A stretch of 42,362 bases of DNA from assembly GCA_022822275.1 (NCBI GenBank), contig JAJEBZ010000145.1, positions 1 through 42,362 of the forward strand, read 5' to 3'. This document shows positions 16,422 through 26,036 of the stretch, in pieces. Both the position numbers and the translations under genes were made by a program. How positions within the stretch are numbered: position 1 is the first letter of the stretch; each line of letters opens with the position of its first letter. The DNA is from Candidatus Poribacteria bacterium. Lineage in GTDB: Bacteria; Poribacteria; WGA-4E; WGA-3G. A model generated the notes under the pieces. That model ran no database searches. It was not told where the DNA came from and worked only from the letters and a program-made list of their open reading frames with translations.

Positions 16422-17345
16422 ATGGGTCCTGAAACGAATGAAAGAATTGAAGTTCCTGATATTGTCTCAGAAAAGGAATGTCAATTTTTTGTAGAAAATG
16501 GTTATCTTGTCGTACCAAACCTTCTTTCCGACAGCGAAATTGAGGAACTTCGGAAAGATACAGTCAGACTTGCGCGTGGTGGATATGAAACGGATAACAT
16601 GAAACCGCTACCAGAAAGCGTTACAGACGAAGAAGCAATCGGTAGAATACTCTGCATTCATCAACCTCATTTCGTTAGTGATACAATTGAGAAATATGTC
16701 AAGCACCCAAAAATCTGTGGGATATTGAGTCAAATCACCGCTGCGCATCTACCGTTTTGGGATGGAAGTGTCAAGTGTATGCAGTCAATGTTGTTCGTCA
16801 AACCACCTAATTTTCAAGGGCAAGCTTGGCATCAAGATGAGATATATATACCAACGCGCGACCGCTCTTTAATTGGGGCATGGATTGCAATGGATGATGC
16901 CACTATAGAAAATGGGTGTTTGTGGGTATTGCCCGGTTCACATCGGCAAGGCTACCTATATCCACAACGCAGCCATGAAAATCCTGACGAATTTGACTTC
17001 ACTCCAGAGAGTTATGGTTTTGATGGAACAAAAGAGGTGCCCGTAGAGGTAACAACGGGAACACTTGTTTTCTTCAACGGTTATTTACTGCACCGTTCCC
17101 ACAAGAATCGTGGTAACACACTTAGACGTGTTCTTGTCAACCATTACTGTAATTCATGGTCTCTTCTACCTTGGTCAATTAAGGAAGGGGAACGTCCTGC
17201 CAGTGCTGACCGTCGTTGTGTTATTCCAGTTTCAGGTGTTGATCCTTATGCTTGGAAAGGATATGATGAACCACCTAAAAGCATTGGTCTGCGATCCTGT
17301 AAAGCAGTAAATGAATTACCCCCTATCACAGAGGAAGGAAAGTAA
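16422..17345 (+). CDS. Phytanoyl-CoA dioxygenase (PhyH) family protein 2
   Basis: 307 aa. Fe(II)/2-oxoglutarate oxygenase fold. The iron ligands are His137-x-Asp139 (AWHQDE) and a distal His in GYLLHRSHKN, with an arginine shortly after (TLRRVLV) for 2-oxoglutarate. LWVLPGSHRQGYL is the standard family strand. AGGAGG lies 13 nt upstream of the ATG, a long but acceptable spacing. Substrate unknown. It sits between the BatA-like gene and a small protein, with no obvious pathway partner. Confidence 0.88.
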   Translation: MGPETNERIEVPDIVSEKECQFFVENGYLVVPNLLSDSEIEELRKDTVRLARGGYETDNMKPLPESVTDEEAIGRILCIHQPHFVSDTIEKYVKHPKICGILSQITAAHLPFWDGSVKCMQSMLFVKPPNFQGQAWHQDEIYIPTRDRSLIGAWIAMDDATIENGCLWVLPGSHRQGYLYPQRSHENPDEFDFTPESYGFDGTKEVPVEVTTGTLVFFNGYLLHRSHKNRGNTLRRVLVNHYCNSWSLLPWSIKEGERPASADRRCVIPVSGVDPYAWKGYDEPPKSIGLRSCKAVNELPPITEEGK

Positions 17346-17350
17346 GAATT

Positions 17351-17554
17351 ATGACAACAGAACAATCAGCAGAACTACAAAACACATTAGAAGAAATGAT
17401 GAGTCGTATAAATACTGGAGAAGACATCACAGAACAGTTACTCCTAATAAAGAAAATCTCCGCTGACATTGAAGCATCTGCCCCAAAAATGCTTACACAC
17501 TACTTAGAACGAAGAAGTTATGCGAAAGCATTAGATTTTCTTAATGAGTTGTAG
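17351..17554 (+). CDS. Small 67-aa helical protein, function unknown
   Basis: A short acidic, all-helix-looking protein (for example [20 protein letters not shown]) starting 5 nt after the PhyH stop, with GAGGAAAG nearby. No signal or membrane segment and no family recognised. Its stop lies 34 nt before the chosen rph start, so it looks like a genuine operon member rather than a chance frame. Confidence 0.65.
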   Translation: MTTEQSAELQNTLEEMMSRINTGEDITEQLLLIKKISADIEASAPKMLTHYLERRSYAKALDFLNEL

Positions 17555-17588
17555 TGTCAGTGAGTTCAATAGTGAAAATGAGGATTTC

Positions 17589-18347
17589 ATGACAAGAGAA
17601 GATGGACGAAAAACAGGCGACTTGCGCCCCGTCACAATACAACGTAATTACATCAAACACGCTGAAGGGGCAGTTCTTATAGCCACTGGAGATACGAAAG
17701 TTATCTGCACAGCGTCAGTTGAAGAACGACAACCGAGTTTTATGCGTGAACAGAACCAACGTAATCGCGGGTGGGTTACTGCAGAATATTCTATGCTGCC
17801 GCGTTCCACATCCCAAAGAATGCGACGCGAGGCAACCCAAGGAAGACTTGGTGGCAGGACCCAGGAAATTCAGCGATTGATTGGTAGGTCACTTCGTGCA
17901 GCAGTTGACCTTGACACGTTAGGTGAAAGAACAATCTGGATAGATTGCGATGTAATTCAAGCGGATGGCGGTACGCGGACAGCTGCTATCACAGGGGCAT
18001 TTATTGCACTTTGGGATGCTTGTAAGACACTTAAAAACGAAAGCAAAATTGAACAACTGCCTATCACCGATAATATTGCAGCAACAAGCGTAGGAATCAT
18101 AAAAGGCACTCCGATGCTGGATCTCTGTTATTCTGAAGATTTTGCTGCAGATGTTGATATGAATGTCGTTATGACAGGTAGCGGTAAGTTCATTGAAATA
18201 CAAGGGACAGCTGAACACAACCCGTTTTCGCGGGAAGAATATGAACAATTAATTGACCTCTCTGTTAGCGGTATACAACAACTCATCCGTTTACAGAATA
18301 AGATGATGCTTGAGGACCTTGATGAAGTTAGTCTTAGCAACGCGTAA
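17589..18347 (+). CDS. rph: Ribonuclease PH
   Basis: 252 aa. A phosphate-dependent 3'-to-5' exonuclease that trims tRNA 3' ends. The family opening [13 protein letters not shown] starts right after ATG 17589, which has TGAGGA just upstream; the ORF-track start at 17544 adds 15 residues the family lacks and overlaps the preceding gene. Core motifs [18 protein letters not shown] and [18 protein letters not shown] are intact, as is the conserved EIQGTAE segment. The 3' end overlaps rdgB by 26 nt, a common gene pair. Confidence 0.94.
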   Translation: MTREDGRKTGDLRPVTIQRNYIKHAEGAVLIATGDTKVICTASVEERQPSFMREQNQRNRGWVTAEYSMLPRSTSQRMRREATQGRLGGRTQEIQRLIGRSLRAAVDLDTLGERTIWIDCDVIQADGGTRTAAITGAFIALWDACKTLKNESKIEQLPITDNIAATSVGIIKGTPMLDLCYSEDFAADVDMNVVMTGSGKFIEIQGTAEHNPFSREEYEQLIDLSVSGIQQLIRLQNKMMLEDLDEVSLSNA

Positions 18348-18966
18348 CCTTGGAAAAGTAAATGAGCTAACTGCAATGCTCAGTAACGAACAAAAACATA
18401 AAGACCTACAACTTTTATCATTACAGGATTTTCCTGATGCACCTGAAGTTGTTGAGGATGGTGAAACTTATGAAGAAAATGCTATAAAAAAAGCAACAGT
18501 CATTGCAGATTACACGGGGTTTCGAACACTTGCTGATGATGCAGGTTTAGAAGTAGACGCACTTGATGGAGCACCAGGGGTTCATTCAAAACGTTGGGCA
18601 GGGGAAGAGGCAACAGATGCCATTCGTATAGAGAAATTGCTTGCTGCGTTAGAGAATAAATCTAATAGGAATGCAAGATTCGTTGCAGCTATTGCCATAG
18701 CGGAACCTACAGTGTCAATAAGCAATAATGTAGTTGACGACACAACTATACATAGAGAAGTTTCAGTTACAAAAAATGTGCAGGTCGTGGTAGGGATATG
18801 TGAAGGGCAAATATCAAACACACCTGTCGGCGATAATGGTTTTGGGTATGATCCGATCTTTGTTCCTGATGGACATGAGAAATCTTTTGCTGAATTGGGA
18901 GATGCAATCAAGAACCAGATCAGTCATAGAAGTCATGCGCTCAGATCAATTCTCAGATTATTATAA
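18322..18966 (+). CDS. rdgB: XTP/dITP diphosphatase (HAM1/RdgB)
   Basis: 214 aa. Cleaves non-canonical purine triphosphates (dITP, XTP) to monophosphates, keeping them out of nucleic acid. Motifs: [44 protein letters not shown] and SHRSHAL. ATG 18322 with TGAGGA 5 nt upstream is preferred to the ORF-track TTG 18310. Compared with usual members there is a longer, serine/threonine-rich stretch near residues 130-160. It overlaps the end of rph, so the two are probably translated together. Confidence 0.93.
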   Translation: MKLVLATRNLGKVNELTAMLSNEQKHKDLQLLSLQDFPDAPEVVEDGETYEENAIKKATVIADYTGFRTLADDAGLEVDALDGAPGVHSKRWAGEEATDAIRIEKLLAALENKSNRNARFVAAIAIAEPTVSISNNVVDDTTIHREVSVTKNVQVVVGICEGQISNTPVGDNGFGYDPIFVPDGHEKSFAELGDAIKNQISHRSHALRSILRLL

Positions 18967-19064
18967 AATACTTCCTATTGTAGTTGTGTTTTGATATACT
19001 TTCTTGCAAACACATCATACAAAACAGACAAAGAAATTCAATTTGAAAACAGAAAGGAAAATTA

Positions 19065-19622
19065 ATGGCAGCACTAAAAGATTTACGAAACGGGTTAGTT
19101 ATCCGTCTTGATGATGTCGTCTACACCGTTGTAGATTGCCAGCATGTGAAACCCGGAAAAGGAGGCGCATTTGCTCGAACAAAAATCAAAAGAGTTCGTG
19201 ACGGTGCCGTACTTGACCGAACATTCCGGGCAAATGATACGATTGAAACCGTCAGACTCACCGACCAAGAAATGCAGTACCTTTACAGTGAAGGTGATGT
19301 CCTCTGGTTTATGGATAACGAATCTTTTGACCAAATACAACTATCAAAAACGCTCCTTGGTGAAGATGTCAAATTTCTAAAGGAAGGAGAAAACATAATA
19401 ATCAAAATGGATGGGAATACCCCACTTGCAGCAGAGTTGCCAAATTTTGTTGAACTCCAAATTATTGAAACTGATCCGGGATTACGCGGTGATACAGTGA
19501 GTGGTGGCACAAAACCCGCTAAATTAGAAACTGGTGCTGTTGTCAATGTGCCTCTCTTTGTAAAGAATGAGACCGTCATCAAAGTTGACACGCGGACAGG
19601 GAAATATGTTGAAAGGGTATAA
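19065..19622 (+). CDS. efp: Translation elongation factor P
   Basis: 185 aa, standard length. It relieves ribosome stalling at consecutive prolines. Three beta-barrel domains are expected: N-terminal KOW-like domain with the loop VKPGKGGAFARTK, whose central lysine is the usual modification site, then two OB folds (DTVSGGTKPAKLETG, TGKYVERV end). GAAAGGAAA precedes the ATG. It leads a tight efp-accB-accC group with 3- and 4-nt gaps. No EpmA/EpmB-type modification gene is in the window. The upstream 18967-19064 gap has no strong promoter match. Confidence 0.95.
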   Translation: MAALKDLRNGLVIRLDDVVYTVVDCQHVKPGKGGAFARTKIKRVRDGAVLDRTFRANDTIETVRLTDQEMQYLYSEGDVLWFMDNESFDQIQLSKTLLGEDVKFLKEGENIIIKMDGNTPLAAELPNFVELQIIETDPGLRGDTVSGGTKPAKLETGAVVNVPLFVKNETVIKVDTRTGKYVERV

Positions 19623-19625
19623 GAC

Positions 19626-20141
19626 ATGAAACAAAACAAACAGAGTAAAGAACATGATTCTTCTGACGATACGGAAGTTAATGCTGGTGAGAGTGATAAT
19701 TCTGAATTTGATACCGATCAGATGTTTGCACGCCTTCAGCAACTCATTGACATCGCTGAACGCGCTGATTTAGCATCCGCACGTATACGTGATGGTGACT
19801 TAGAGATAGAGATTTCCCGTACAACCACATATCATGTAGGAGCTGCGCCTGCCCTTGTAAATCCACCCATGCAATCCCTCGTCACTGAGAACGAAACAGG
19901 TGATGATATTATTCGTTCTCCTATGCCAGCACGTTTTTACCGCTCCCCTGCACCCGATGAACCCCCTTTTGTTGAAGTCGGTGATAGTGTATCTGCAGGA
20001 GCTTCTATAGCGACCTTGGAAGTCATGAAAACATACAATGATGTTGAAGCCCCATTCGACTGTGAAATCCTTGAAATTCTCGTTGAAGATGGACAGGCTG
20101 TTGAATTTAATCAAGAGCTATTTCGTGTGAGGCAAAGTTAA
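19626..20141 (+). CDS. accB: Biotin carboxyl carrier protein of acetyl-CoA carboxylase
   Basis: 171 aa. An acidic, flexible N-terminal half is followed by a biotinyl/lipoyl domain (about 95-170). The biotinylated lysine is Lys135 in LEVMKTYND; most AccB proteins have EAMKLMN there, so the hairpin is a variant but the essential MK pair is kept. PMPARFYRSPAPDEPPFVEVGD is the usual entry to the domain. It carries CO2 between AccC and the carboxyltransferase for malonyl-CoA formation. Gaps of 3 nt (efp) and 4 nt (accC) point to one operon. Confidence 0.93.
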   Translation: MKQNKQSKEHDSSDDTEVNAGESDNSEFDTDQMFARLQQLIDIAERADLASARIRDGDLEIEISRTTTYHVGAAPALVNPPMQSLVTENETGDDIIRSPMPARFYRSPAPDEPPFVEVGDSVSAGASIATLEVMKTYNDVEAPFDCEILEILVEDGQAVEFNQELFRVRQS

Positions 20142-20145
20142 GAAG

Positions 20146-21504
20146 ATGTTTCAAAAAATATTGATCGCCAACCGCGGTGAGATTGCAATACGTGTCATTC
20201 GTGCATGTAAAGACATGGATATTAAAACAGTTGCTATCTTTTCCACTGCTGACAAAGACGCTCTCCACGTCAAGCTTGCTGATGAACGTTACTGTATCGG
20301 ACCGCCTCCTTCAACAGAAAGTTATCTGAAATACGCGAACATCATTGCAGTTGCGGATTTTGCTAATGTAGATGCAATACATCCCGGTGCAGGGTTCCTT
20401 TCTGAAGACGCACAGTTCGCAGAAATCTGTGAGGCACACAAAATAAAATTTATTGGACCTTCCATCAATGACCTTACGACTATGGGTGATAAAGTTCGTG
20501 CACTTGAGACCGTCGCCAAAGCAGGATTAAAGCTTGTCCCTGGAAGCCACAACAGAAAAAGAAAAAAAGATAAAAAAGGCACCGTTGAAACGGCTGAGGA
20601 AGCAGCCGAACTTGCTGAAAAAATCGGCTATCCTGTTGGAATCAAAGCATCTGCGGGTGGCGGTGGTCGTGGTATTCGCATCGCACACAATAAACCGAGT
20701 CTGTTCAATCTTTTTCACACAGCACGAGCAGAAAGTGAAGCTGCATTCGGTAATAGTGATGTCTACATAGAAAAATGGATTGAAGATGCACGGCATATAG
20801 AAGTTCAGGTCTTAGGGGATGCACACGGAAATATCGTACACTTTGGAGAACGTGAATGTTCAATTCAACGCAAACAGCAAAAACTCCTTGAAGAAGCCCC
20901 TTCCCCATCTATATCCACAAAACTACGGAACGACATCTGTAAGGCAGCAGTAAAAGCAGCAAAGTCGATTGGATATACAAATGCTGGAACAATTGAGTTC
21001 GTGGTGGACAAAGACGAAAAATACTATTTCCTTGAAATGAATACACGGATTCAAGTCGAGCATACAATAACTGAAAGTATCACGGGAGTCGATTTAATCA
21101 AGGAACAGATCCGATTAGCGATGGGAGAAGAACTCGGATACAACCAATCTGATATTAGTATCAAGGGACACGCAATTGAATGTAGAATTAATGCCGAAGA
21201 CCCAGCTAATCAATTTATGCCGTCACCAGGATTAATTACAGACTACCAGCCACCCGGTGGAATTGGTATTAGAGTTGATGGGTATGTCTACACGGGTTAT
21301 ACAGTACCTCCCCATTACGATTCTCTTGTTGCAAAACTTATCGCCTTTGGCAGAGATCGAAACGAAGCAATTGCCCGGCTAAAACGTGCCTTATCTGAAT
21401 TCAAAATTGAAGGTATTAAAACTACAATTCCACTCCATTTAAATATTCTAAATGATGAGCGATTTCTCAGTCGTAACATCTTTACTAACTTCCTCAAATC
21501 ATGA
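20146..21504 (+). CDS. accC: Acetyl-CoA carboxylase, biotin carboxylase subunit
   Basis: 452 aa. ATP-grasp enzyme that carboxylates the biotin on AccB. N-terminal domain begins ILIANRGEIAIRVIRAC; ATP-binding glycine loop KASAGGGGRGIRIA; catalytic MNTRIQVEHTITE; biotin carboxylase C-terminal domain from about residue 335. A short lysine-rich insertion (RKRKKDKKG) precedes the ATP lid. The carboxyltransferase genes accA/accD are not in the window. It starts 4 nt after accB. Confidence 0.95.
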   Translation: MFQKILIANRGEIAIRVIRACKDMDIKTVAIFSTADKDALHVKLADERYCIGPPPSTESYLKYANIIAVADFANVDAIHPGAGFLSEDAQFAEICEAHKIKFIGPSINDLTTMGDKVRALETVAKAGLKLVPGSHNRKRKKDKKGTVETAEEAAELAEKIGYPVGIKASAGGGGRGIRIAHNKPSLFNLFHTARAESEAAFGNSDVYIEKWIEDARHIEVQVLGDAHGNIVHFGERECSIQRKQQKLLEEAPSPSISTKLRNDICKAAVKAAKSIGYTNAGTIEFVVDKDEKYYFLEMNTRIQVEHTITESITGVDLIKEQIRLAMGEELGYNQSDISIKGHAIECRINAEDPANQFMPSPGLITDYQPPGGIGIRVDGYVYTGYTVPPHYDSLVAKLIAFGRDRNEAIARLKRALSEFKIEGIKTTIPLHLNILNDERFLSRNIFTNFLKS

Positions 21505-21526
21505 TCGCCATTTTTGGTAGCCAACT

Positions 21527-23227
21527 ATGACGCGGAATCCTATTCTATATATCCTGAGTTTCGCATTGCTCGTAATTGTCACATTTGATGGGAATACGCA
21601 ACCTCCTACTTTCGTTGATGTTACACAAGAAGCAGGAATTCGCTTTCAACATGCAAATGGAACTCGCACAAGTATGCTCCCAGAAGATATGGGATCAGGT
21701 GCAGGTTTCGCTGATATAGATAACGATGGTGACCTTGATCTATATATTGTCAATATACCTGGTGTATTTGAGAAATGGCTATCCAAAGAACTTGTAAAAT
21801 CGTCCAAAAACGTTCTTTATAGAAATAATGGAGATGGTACTTTTTCAAATATAACACGCTCTGCGAAAGTCGGTGATCTTGGATATGGCATGGGATGTGT
21901 ATTCGCGGATTATGATGGTGACGGCTACGTTGACCTATATGTAACAAACTATGGAGATAATGTGTTATATCGTAATAATGGAAACAGTACTTTTACAGAT
22001 GTAACTAAAATCGCGGGTGTTGAATGTCCACTATGGAGTACTGGTGCAGCCTTTGCAGACTATGATGGTGACGAAGATCTGGATCTGTACGTGTGTAACT
22101 ACGTAAACTACGATCTTGAGAAGTTTCAACAGAAAAAAGCTGAATCCCTACAATCAGGTAAATTAGTTCCGAATGCACTGAACCCTACAGTTTTTGAACC
22201 ACAAGATAACTTTTTGTATAGAAATAATGGAGATGGTACTTTCACTGATGTTACTGCTGAAGCAGGTGTCGCAGCTTCTGGTGGTAGGAGTATGCAAGCC
22301 ATTTTCAGTGACTTTGACCAAGACATTGATATGGACCTTTATGTTGCAAATGACACCTCCGAAAACCACATCTATCGCAATAATGGAGACGGTACTTTCT
22401 CCGATGTCAGTGCAGAGTCATGGGCAGCAGATTTTCGCGGTTCTATGGGTTTAGCTGCAGGTGATTACGATGCCGATGGAGATGTTGATATATTCATCAG
22501 TCATTGGATTGATCAAGAAAATGTCTTATACAGAAATCTATTAAAAGAGAACCCAAATGTAGACAACAACACATCAATTCCTATTCGCTTTGTTGATGAA
22601 GCCTATTCCACAATGCTGGCAGAGGTAAGCATCAAAGAGATTGGGTGGGGAACATCACTGTTTGATTACGACAACGATGGTGATTTAGATATTTTCGTTG
22701 CAAACGGTAGCACTTTTCAGAAGTTAGACGAACCAGAAACGCTTATTCCACAACATAATCAACTGTTTCAAAACAATAATGATGGGTCATTCAGTGATGT
22801 CAGCATGAGTTCTGGGATTGCTACACTACCTGCACGTGTTAGTCGTGGTACAGCATTTGCAGACTACGACAATGATGGTGATGTAGATATTTTCATCGTG
22901 AATAACTATGACCGACCAACACTATTACAGAATAACACATCTTCAAAAAATGATCCTAATAGTTGGTTGCATATAAAGTTGGTTGGAACGGATAAGAATA
23001 GGAATGCTATCGGCGCAAAAATTCTACTCAAATCGGCAAATACTACACAAGTTCAGGAAGTATACGCGGGAGAAAGTTACATGTCTGCCAATGGATTCAT
23101 AGTGGAATTCGGGTTAGGAAAAGCTACTAAGGTTGACATGATTCAGGTTATCTGGTCAAACGGCAAAACACAGACACTTCAGAATGTCTCAGCGAACCAG
23201 AAAATTCAGATTATACAAAACCCATAA
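21527..23227 (+). CDS. Secreted ASPIC/UnbV protein with seven FG-GAP/VCBS repeats
   Basis: 566 aa with a signal peptide (ILYILSFALLVIVTF). Seven calcium-loop repeats of the form D-x-D-x-D-G-D-x-D-[LI]-[YF] can be counted (DIDNDGDLDLY, DYDGDGYVDLY, DYDGDEDLDLY, DFDQDIDMDLY, DYDADGDVDIF, DYDNDGDLDIF, DYDNDGDVDIF), enough for a seven-bladed beta-propeller. The C-terminal ~90 residues are the ASPIC/UnbV domain (WLHIKLVGTDKNRNAIGA, IQVIWSNGKTQ). Similar proteins resemble animal CRTAC1. Likely extracellular or surface-bound; the ligand is unknown. It follows accC by 22 nt and precedes pncB by 1 nt. Confidence 0.9.
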   Translation: MTRNPILYILSFALLVIVTFDGNTQPPTFVDVTQEAGIRFQHANGTRTSMLPEDMGSGAGFADIDNDGDLDLYIVNIPGVFEKWLSKELVKSSKNVLYRNNGDGTFSNITRSAKVGDLGYGMGCVFADYDGDGYVDLYVTNYGDNVLYRNNGNSTFTDVTKIAGVECPLWSTGAAFADYDGDEDLDLYVCNYVNYDLEKFQQKKAESLQSGKLVPNALNPTVFEPQDNFLYRNNGDGTFTDVTAEAGVAASGGRSMQAIFSDFDQDIDMDLYVANDTSENHIYRNNGDGTFSDVSAESWAADFRGSMGLAAGDYDADGDVDIFISHWIDQENVLYRNLLKENPNVDNNTSIPIRFVDEAYSTMLAEVSIKEIGWGTSLFDYDNDGDLDIFVANGSTFQKLDEPETLIPQHNQLFQNNNDGSFSDVSMSSGIATLPARVSRGTAFADYDNDGDVDIFIVNNYDRPTLLQNNTSSKNDPNSWLHIKLVGTDKNRNAIGAKILLKSANTTQVQEVYAGESYMSANGFIVEFGLGKATKVDMIQVIWSNGKTQTLQNVSANQKIQIIQNP

Positions 23228-23228
23228 A

Positions 23229-24650
23229 ATGCCTAACTTGTTTATGGACATCAACACCTTCACATCAGCAGAACTTACTCACTCAACTTCCCCAAAATCT
23301 GCCCTATTGACAGAAACGGAGATAGCACTTTTTGTTGATTACTATCAACTCACGATGGGACAAGCAGATTTCATTAACCGTAACGATGCTATTATCACTG
23401 CGAATTACTATGTTCGCAAAATTCCGCAAGGTGAATATCTCGTTGCGGCGGGGCTTGAACAGGTCATCCATTACATTCTGAATCTACATTTTACAGATGA
23501 CACCCTTAACTGGCTGTCTCAAAACGGTGAATTGTCCGATGATTACCTTGATTCGTTGAAAGGTTTTCGATTCAACGGTGATGTTTATGCTGTCCCCGAA
23601 GGAACTCCTGTTTTTCCCAATGAATCTATAATCAATGTTACCGGTCTATCCCGGGATGTGCAACTTTTTGAAACTTATCTGCTCTGTGTGATGAATTTCC
23701 AGACGTTGATTGCGACCAAAGCATCAAGGATCATACATTCTGCAAGAGGCAAGCAGGTGTATGATTTCGGGGCAAGACGTGCACATGGAAGAGATGCGGG
23801 TATCCTTGCAGCACGCGCCTCCTTCATCGGTGGGGCACAAGGTACATCCCTTGTGCTCGCAGGTAGGTATTTTGATATTCCTTATGTAGGCACGATGGCA
23901 CATAAGTTCGTGATGGATCGTCCCACAGAAGTTGATGCCTTCCGAGATTACGCAAATGCCTTTCCACACAACGCGACATTTCTGATTGATACCTACGATA
24001 CGATACAAGGCGCAAGAAACGCATGTATGGTTGCACAGGAAATGGAAGAACGTGGATGCCGACTGAGAGCAGTGAGATTAGACAGCGGCGATCTCTTGTC
24101 ACTTAGTAAAGCGGTACGCCGTATTCTTGACGCATCAGGTCTTGACTATGTGCAGATTATCGCCAGCCATGATCTTGATGAATTTGAGATAGACAAATTA
24201 CTGCAGAACGGCGCGCCGATTGATGGTTTTGGAGTTGGCACACGTCTTGCCACGGGGGCAAACTTCAACTCAATGACTGGTGAAGGTGGACCATCTGCCC
24301 TTGGTGGTGTCTACAAGTCAGTTGAACGCGATGGAAAACCTATAGGGAAGCCGTCTCTTGATGAACCTGCCAAAGCCACTGTCCCCGGAAGAAAACAGAT
24401 ATATCGACAAATAGATTCTCACGGAAACTATTGTAAAGACTGTGTTACACTCTGGGATAAACCGCTATCCGAGGGAGAACCGCTCTTAATTTCAATTGTC
24501 AAGGACGGAAAATTGGTGTATAATTTTCCAAATCTGACAGACATTCAGGCGCGAGCAGGGGCAGAACTCGCAAGATTAGATAAATCTCATAAAGTCTTGA
24601 CAGAGGTTAAACCTTATCCAGTTGAAATACATCTGCCATTGAGAAAGTAA
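23229..24650 (+). CDS. pncB: Nicotinate phosphoribosyltransferase
   Basis: 473 aa from ATG 23229, two bases after the previous stop; the ORF-track start at 23184 would overlap the ASPIC/UnbV gene. It joins nicotinate to PRPP in NAD salvage. Motifs: FVDYYQLTMGQADF near the N-terminus, GARRAHGRDAGILAARAS, IPYVGTMAHKF with the family histidine, DTYDTIQGARNA and VRLDSGDLLSLSK. No clear Shine-Dalgarno is visible, so translation probably depends on the upstream gene. Its C-terminal coding end (ELARLDKSHKVLTEVKPY) reappears in altered form at about 28.2 kb, upstream of a TPR ORF. Confidence 0.94.
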   Translation: MPNLFMDINTFTSAELTHSTSPKSALLTETEIALFVDYYQLTMGQADFINRNDAIITANYYVRKIPQGEYLVAAGLEQVIHYILNLHFTDDTLNWLSQNGELSDDYLDSLKGFRFNGDVYAVPEGTPVFPNESIINVTGLSRDVQLFETYLLCVMNFQTLIATKASRIIHSARGKQVYDFGARRAHGRDAGILAARASFIGGAQGTSLVLAGRYFDIPYVGTMAHKFVMDRPTEVDAFRDYANAFPHNATFLIDTYDTIQGARNACMVAQEMEERGCRLRAVRLDSGDLLSLSKAVRRILDASGLDYVQIIASHDLDEFEIDKLLQNGAPIDGFGVGTRLATGANFNSMTGEGGPSALGGVYKSVERDGKPIGKPSLDEPAKATVPGRKQIYRQIDSHGNYCKDCVTLWDKPLSEGEPLLISIVKDGKLVYNFPNLTDIQARAGAELARLDKSHKVLTEVKPYPVEIHLPLRK

Positions 24651-24814
24651 AACGAGTTACATTGATTCTGCTGGCGAGATGTGGTATTCTTAATCATATA
24701 TTTTACATACAAAGTGTAACGCGTCCTAAATTCTGATGCGGCACACACAATTATAATTTTGTCATAACACCATTGTTATGCTATGCAGCTATATGCTGAA
24801 GGAACACAATATTA

Positions 24815-25999
24815 GTGTCTACAGAACCAAACAATTCCCGTTCCGCCCATGCGGCGGATATTGTTCATCCTCAACCTGTGCCTTTTATACTAATTCATCT
24901 CGCATGTTTTGCCATTTTTTGGGTAGATATTCAACCCACGGATTGGATTATATGCGGAGCCCTTTACGTTATCCGTATGTTTGGTATCACCGGGGGATTT
25001 CATCGTTATTTTTCACACCGAGCATTCAAAACAAGCCGTGGTTTCCAATTCTTTTTGGCATTTCTTGGACAGTGTTCAGCACAACGCGCAACACTCTGGT
25101 GGGCCGCTAAGCATCGGGAACATCACAAGTATTCCGATACAGAAAAGGATGTTCATTCACCAGTCAAACACGGATTTTGGTATGCCCATATAGGTTGGAT
25201 TCTGTGCTCACGTGGCCTGAGTGTAGATTACAATTTGATAAAGGACTTTCGGAAATATCCGGAACTCGTCTGGCTTGGAAAATTCCATTCACTACCCGCG
25301 GTATTATTAGGTGTTTCCGTTTGGGCAATTGCAGGCTGGTCCGGCCTGGTCGTGGGTTTTATATTAAGTACTGTGCTTCTATATCACGGAACTTTTTCAA
25401 TTAATTCTCTTTCCCACATTTATGGTAAACAAGATTATGTCACCGGTGATAATTCTCGCAACAACATTTTTCTCGCCATCATCACACTCGGTGAAGGATG
25501 GCATAATAACCACCACCATTTTCCAAGTGCAGCCCCACAAGGATTTCGTTGGTGGCAAATTGATATTACATACTATATCCTAAGACTCTTGTCCGTATTT
25601 AGAATTGTATGGGACCTCCGCTTACCGCCAGCACATGTTGTTGAGGGAAAACGCAAAATGTCTCTCACTACCGTTGAAAACGCTGCACAACAACTTGCTG
25701 CGAGTTTCTCTATTGAACAGATTAGCAAAACGATTTTACAAATATGGGCACATACACCAAAATTAGAAGAACTCCGTAGACGCGCGCGTATCGGTCAAAC
25801 AGAAGTAGAGGCATTTCTCAAAGAGATGAAGATACTTGAATTACCGAAAATAGAAAATCTTAAAGATAAAGCACAAAACATGTTTACTCACATCCCATCT
25901 TTAAATCCGATTGTTGAACGGGCAAATCAAATCATCGTTCAGGCAGTTTCGGTGTGGCTACTTCAAAACGACATGAGTGAGTCAGCAGTTGGAGTTTGA
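24815..25999 (+). CDS. Acyl-lipid/acyl-CoA delta-9-type fatty acid desaturase
   Basis: 394 aa, GTG start with GAAGGA 11 nt upstream. An integral-membrane di-iron desaturase; the three histidine boxes are HRYFSH, HREHH and HNNHH, in the normal order. Hydrophobic stretches lie around residues 20-60 and 155-200. It would introduce a double bond into membrane acyl chains. The last ~105 residues, after the desaturase core, form a charged helical extension (EELRRRARIGQTEVEAFLK) not usual in this family. Its end overlaps the start of the ORF-track frame of the Uma2 gene, but that start is not preferred. The 24651-24814 gap has no clear promoter. Confidence 0.9.
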   Translation: MSTEPNNSRSAHAADIVHPQPVPFILIHLACFAIFWVDIQPTDWIICGALYVIRMFGITGGFHRYFSHRAFKTSRGFQFFLAFLGQCSAQRATLWWAAKHREHHKYSDTEKDVHSPVKHGFWYAHIGWILCSRGLSVDYNLIKDFRKYPELVWLGKFHSLPAVLLGVSVWAIAGWSGLVVGFILSTVLLYHGTFSINSLSHIYGKQDYVTGDNSRNNIFLAIITLGEGWHNNHHHFPSAAPQGFRWWQIDITYYILRLLSVFRIVWDLRLPPAHVVEGKRKMSLTTVENAAQQLAASFSIEQISKTILQIWAHTPKLEELRRRARIGQTEVEAFLKEMKILELPKIENLKDKAQNMFTHIPSLNPIVERANQIIVQAVSVWLLQNDMSESAVGV

Positions 26000-26036
26000 T
26001 AAGAGACATGTCTGCCTTGATATAACCAGGGAGGAA

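Noticed and set aside
19800-20114. Minus-strand ORF in accB
   Set aside because: Antisense of the biotinyl domain.
24778-25110. 110-aa ORF overlapping the desaturase start
   Set aside because: Different frame from the histidine-box protein and no family resemblance.
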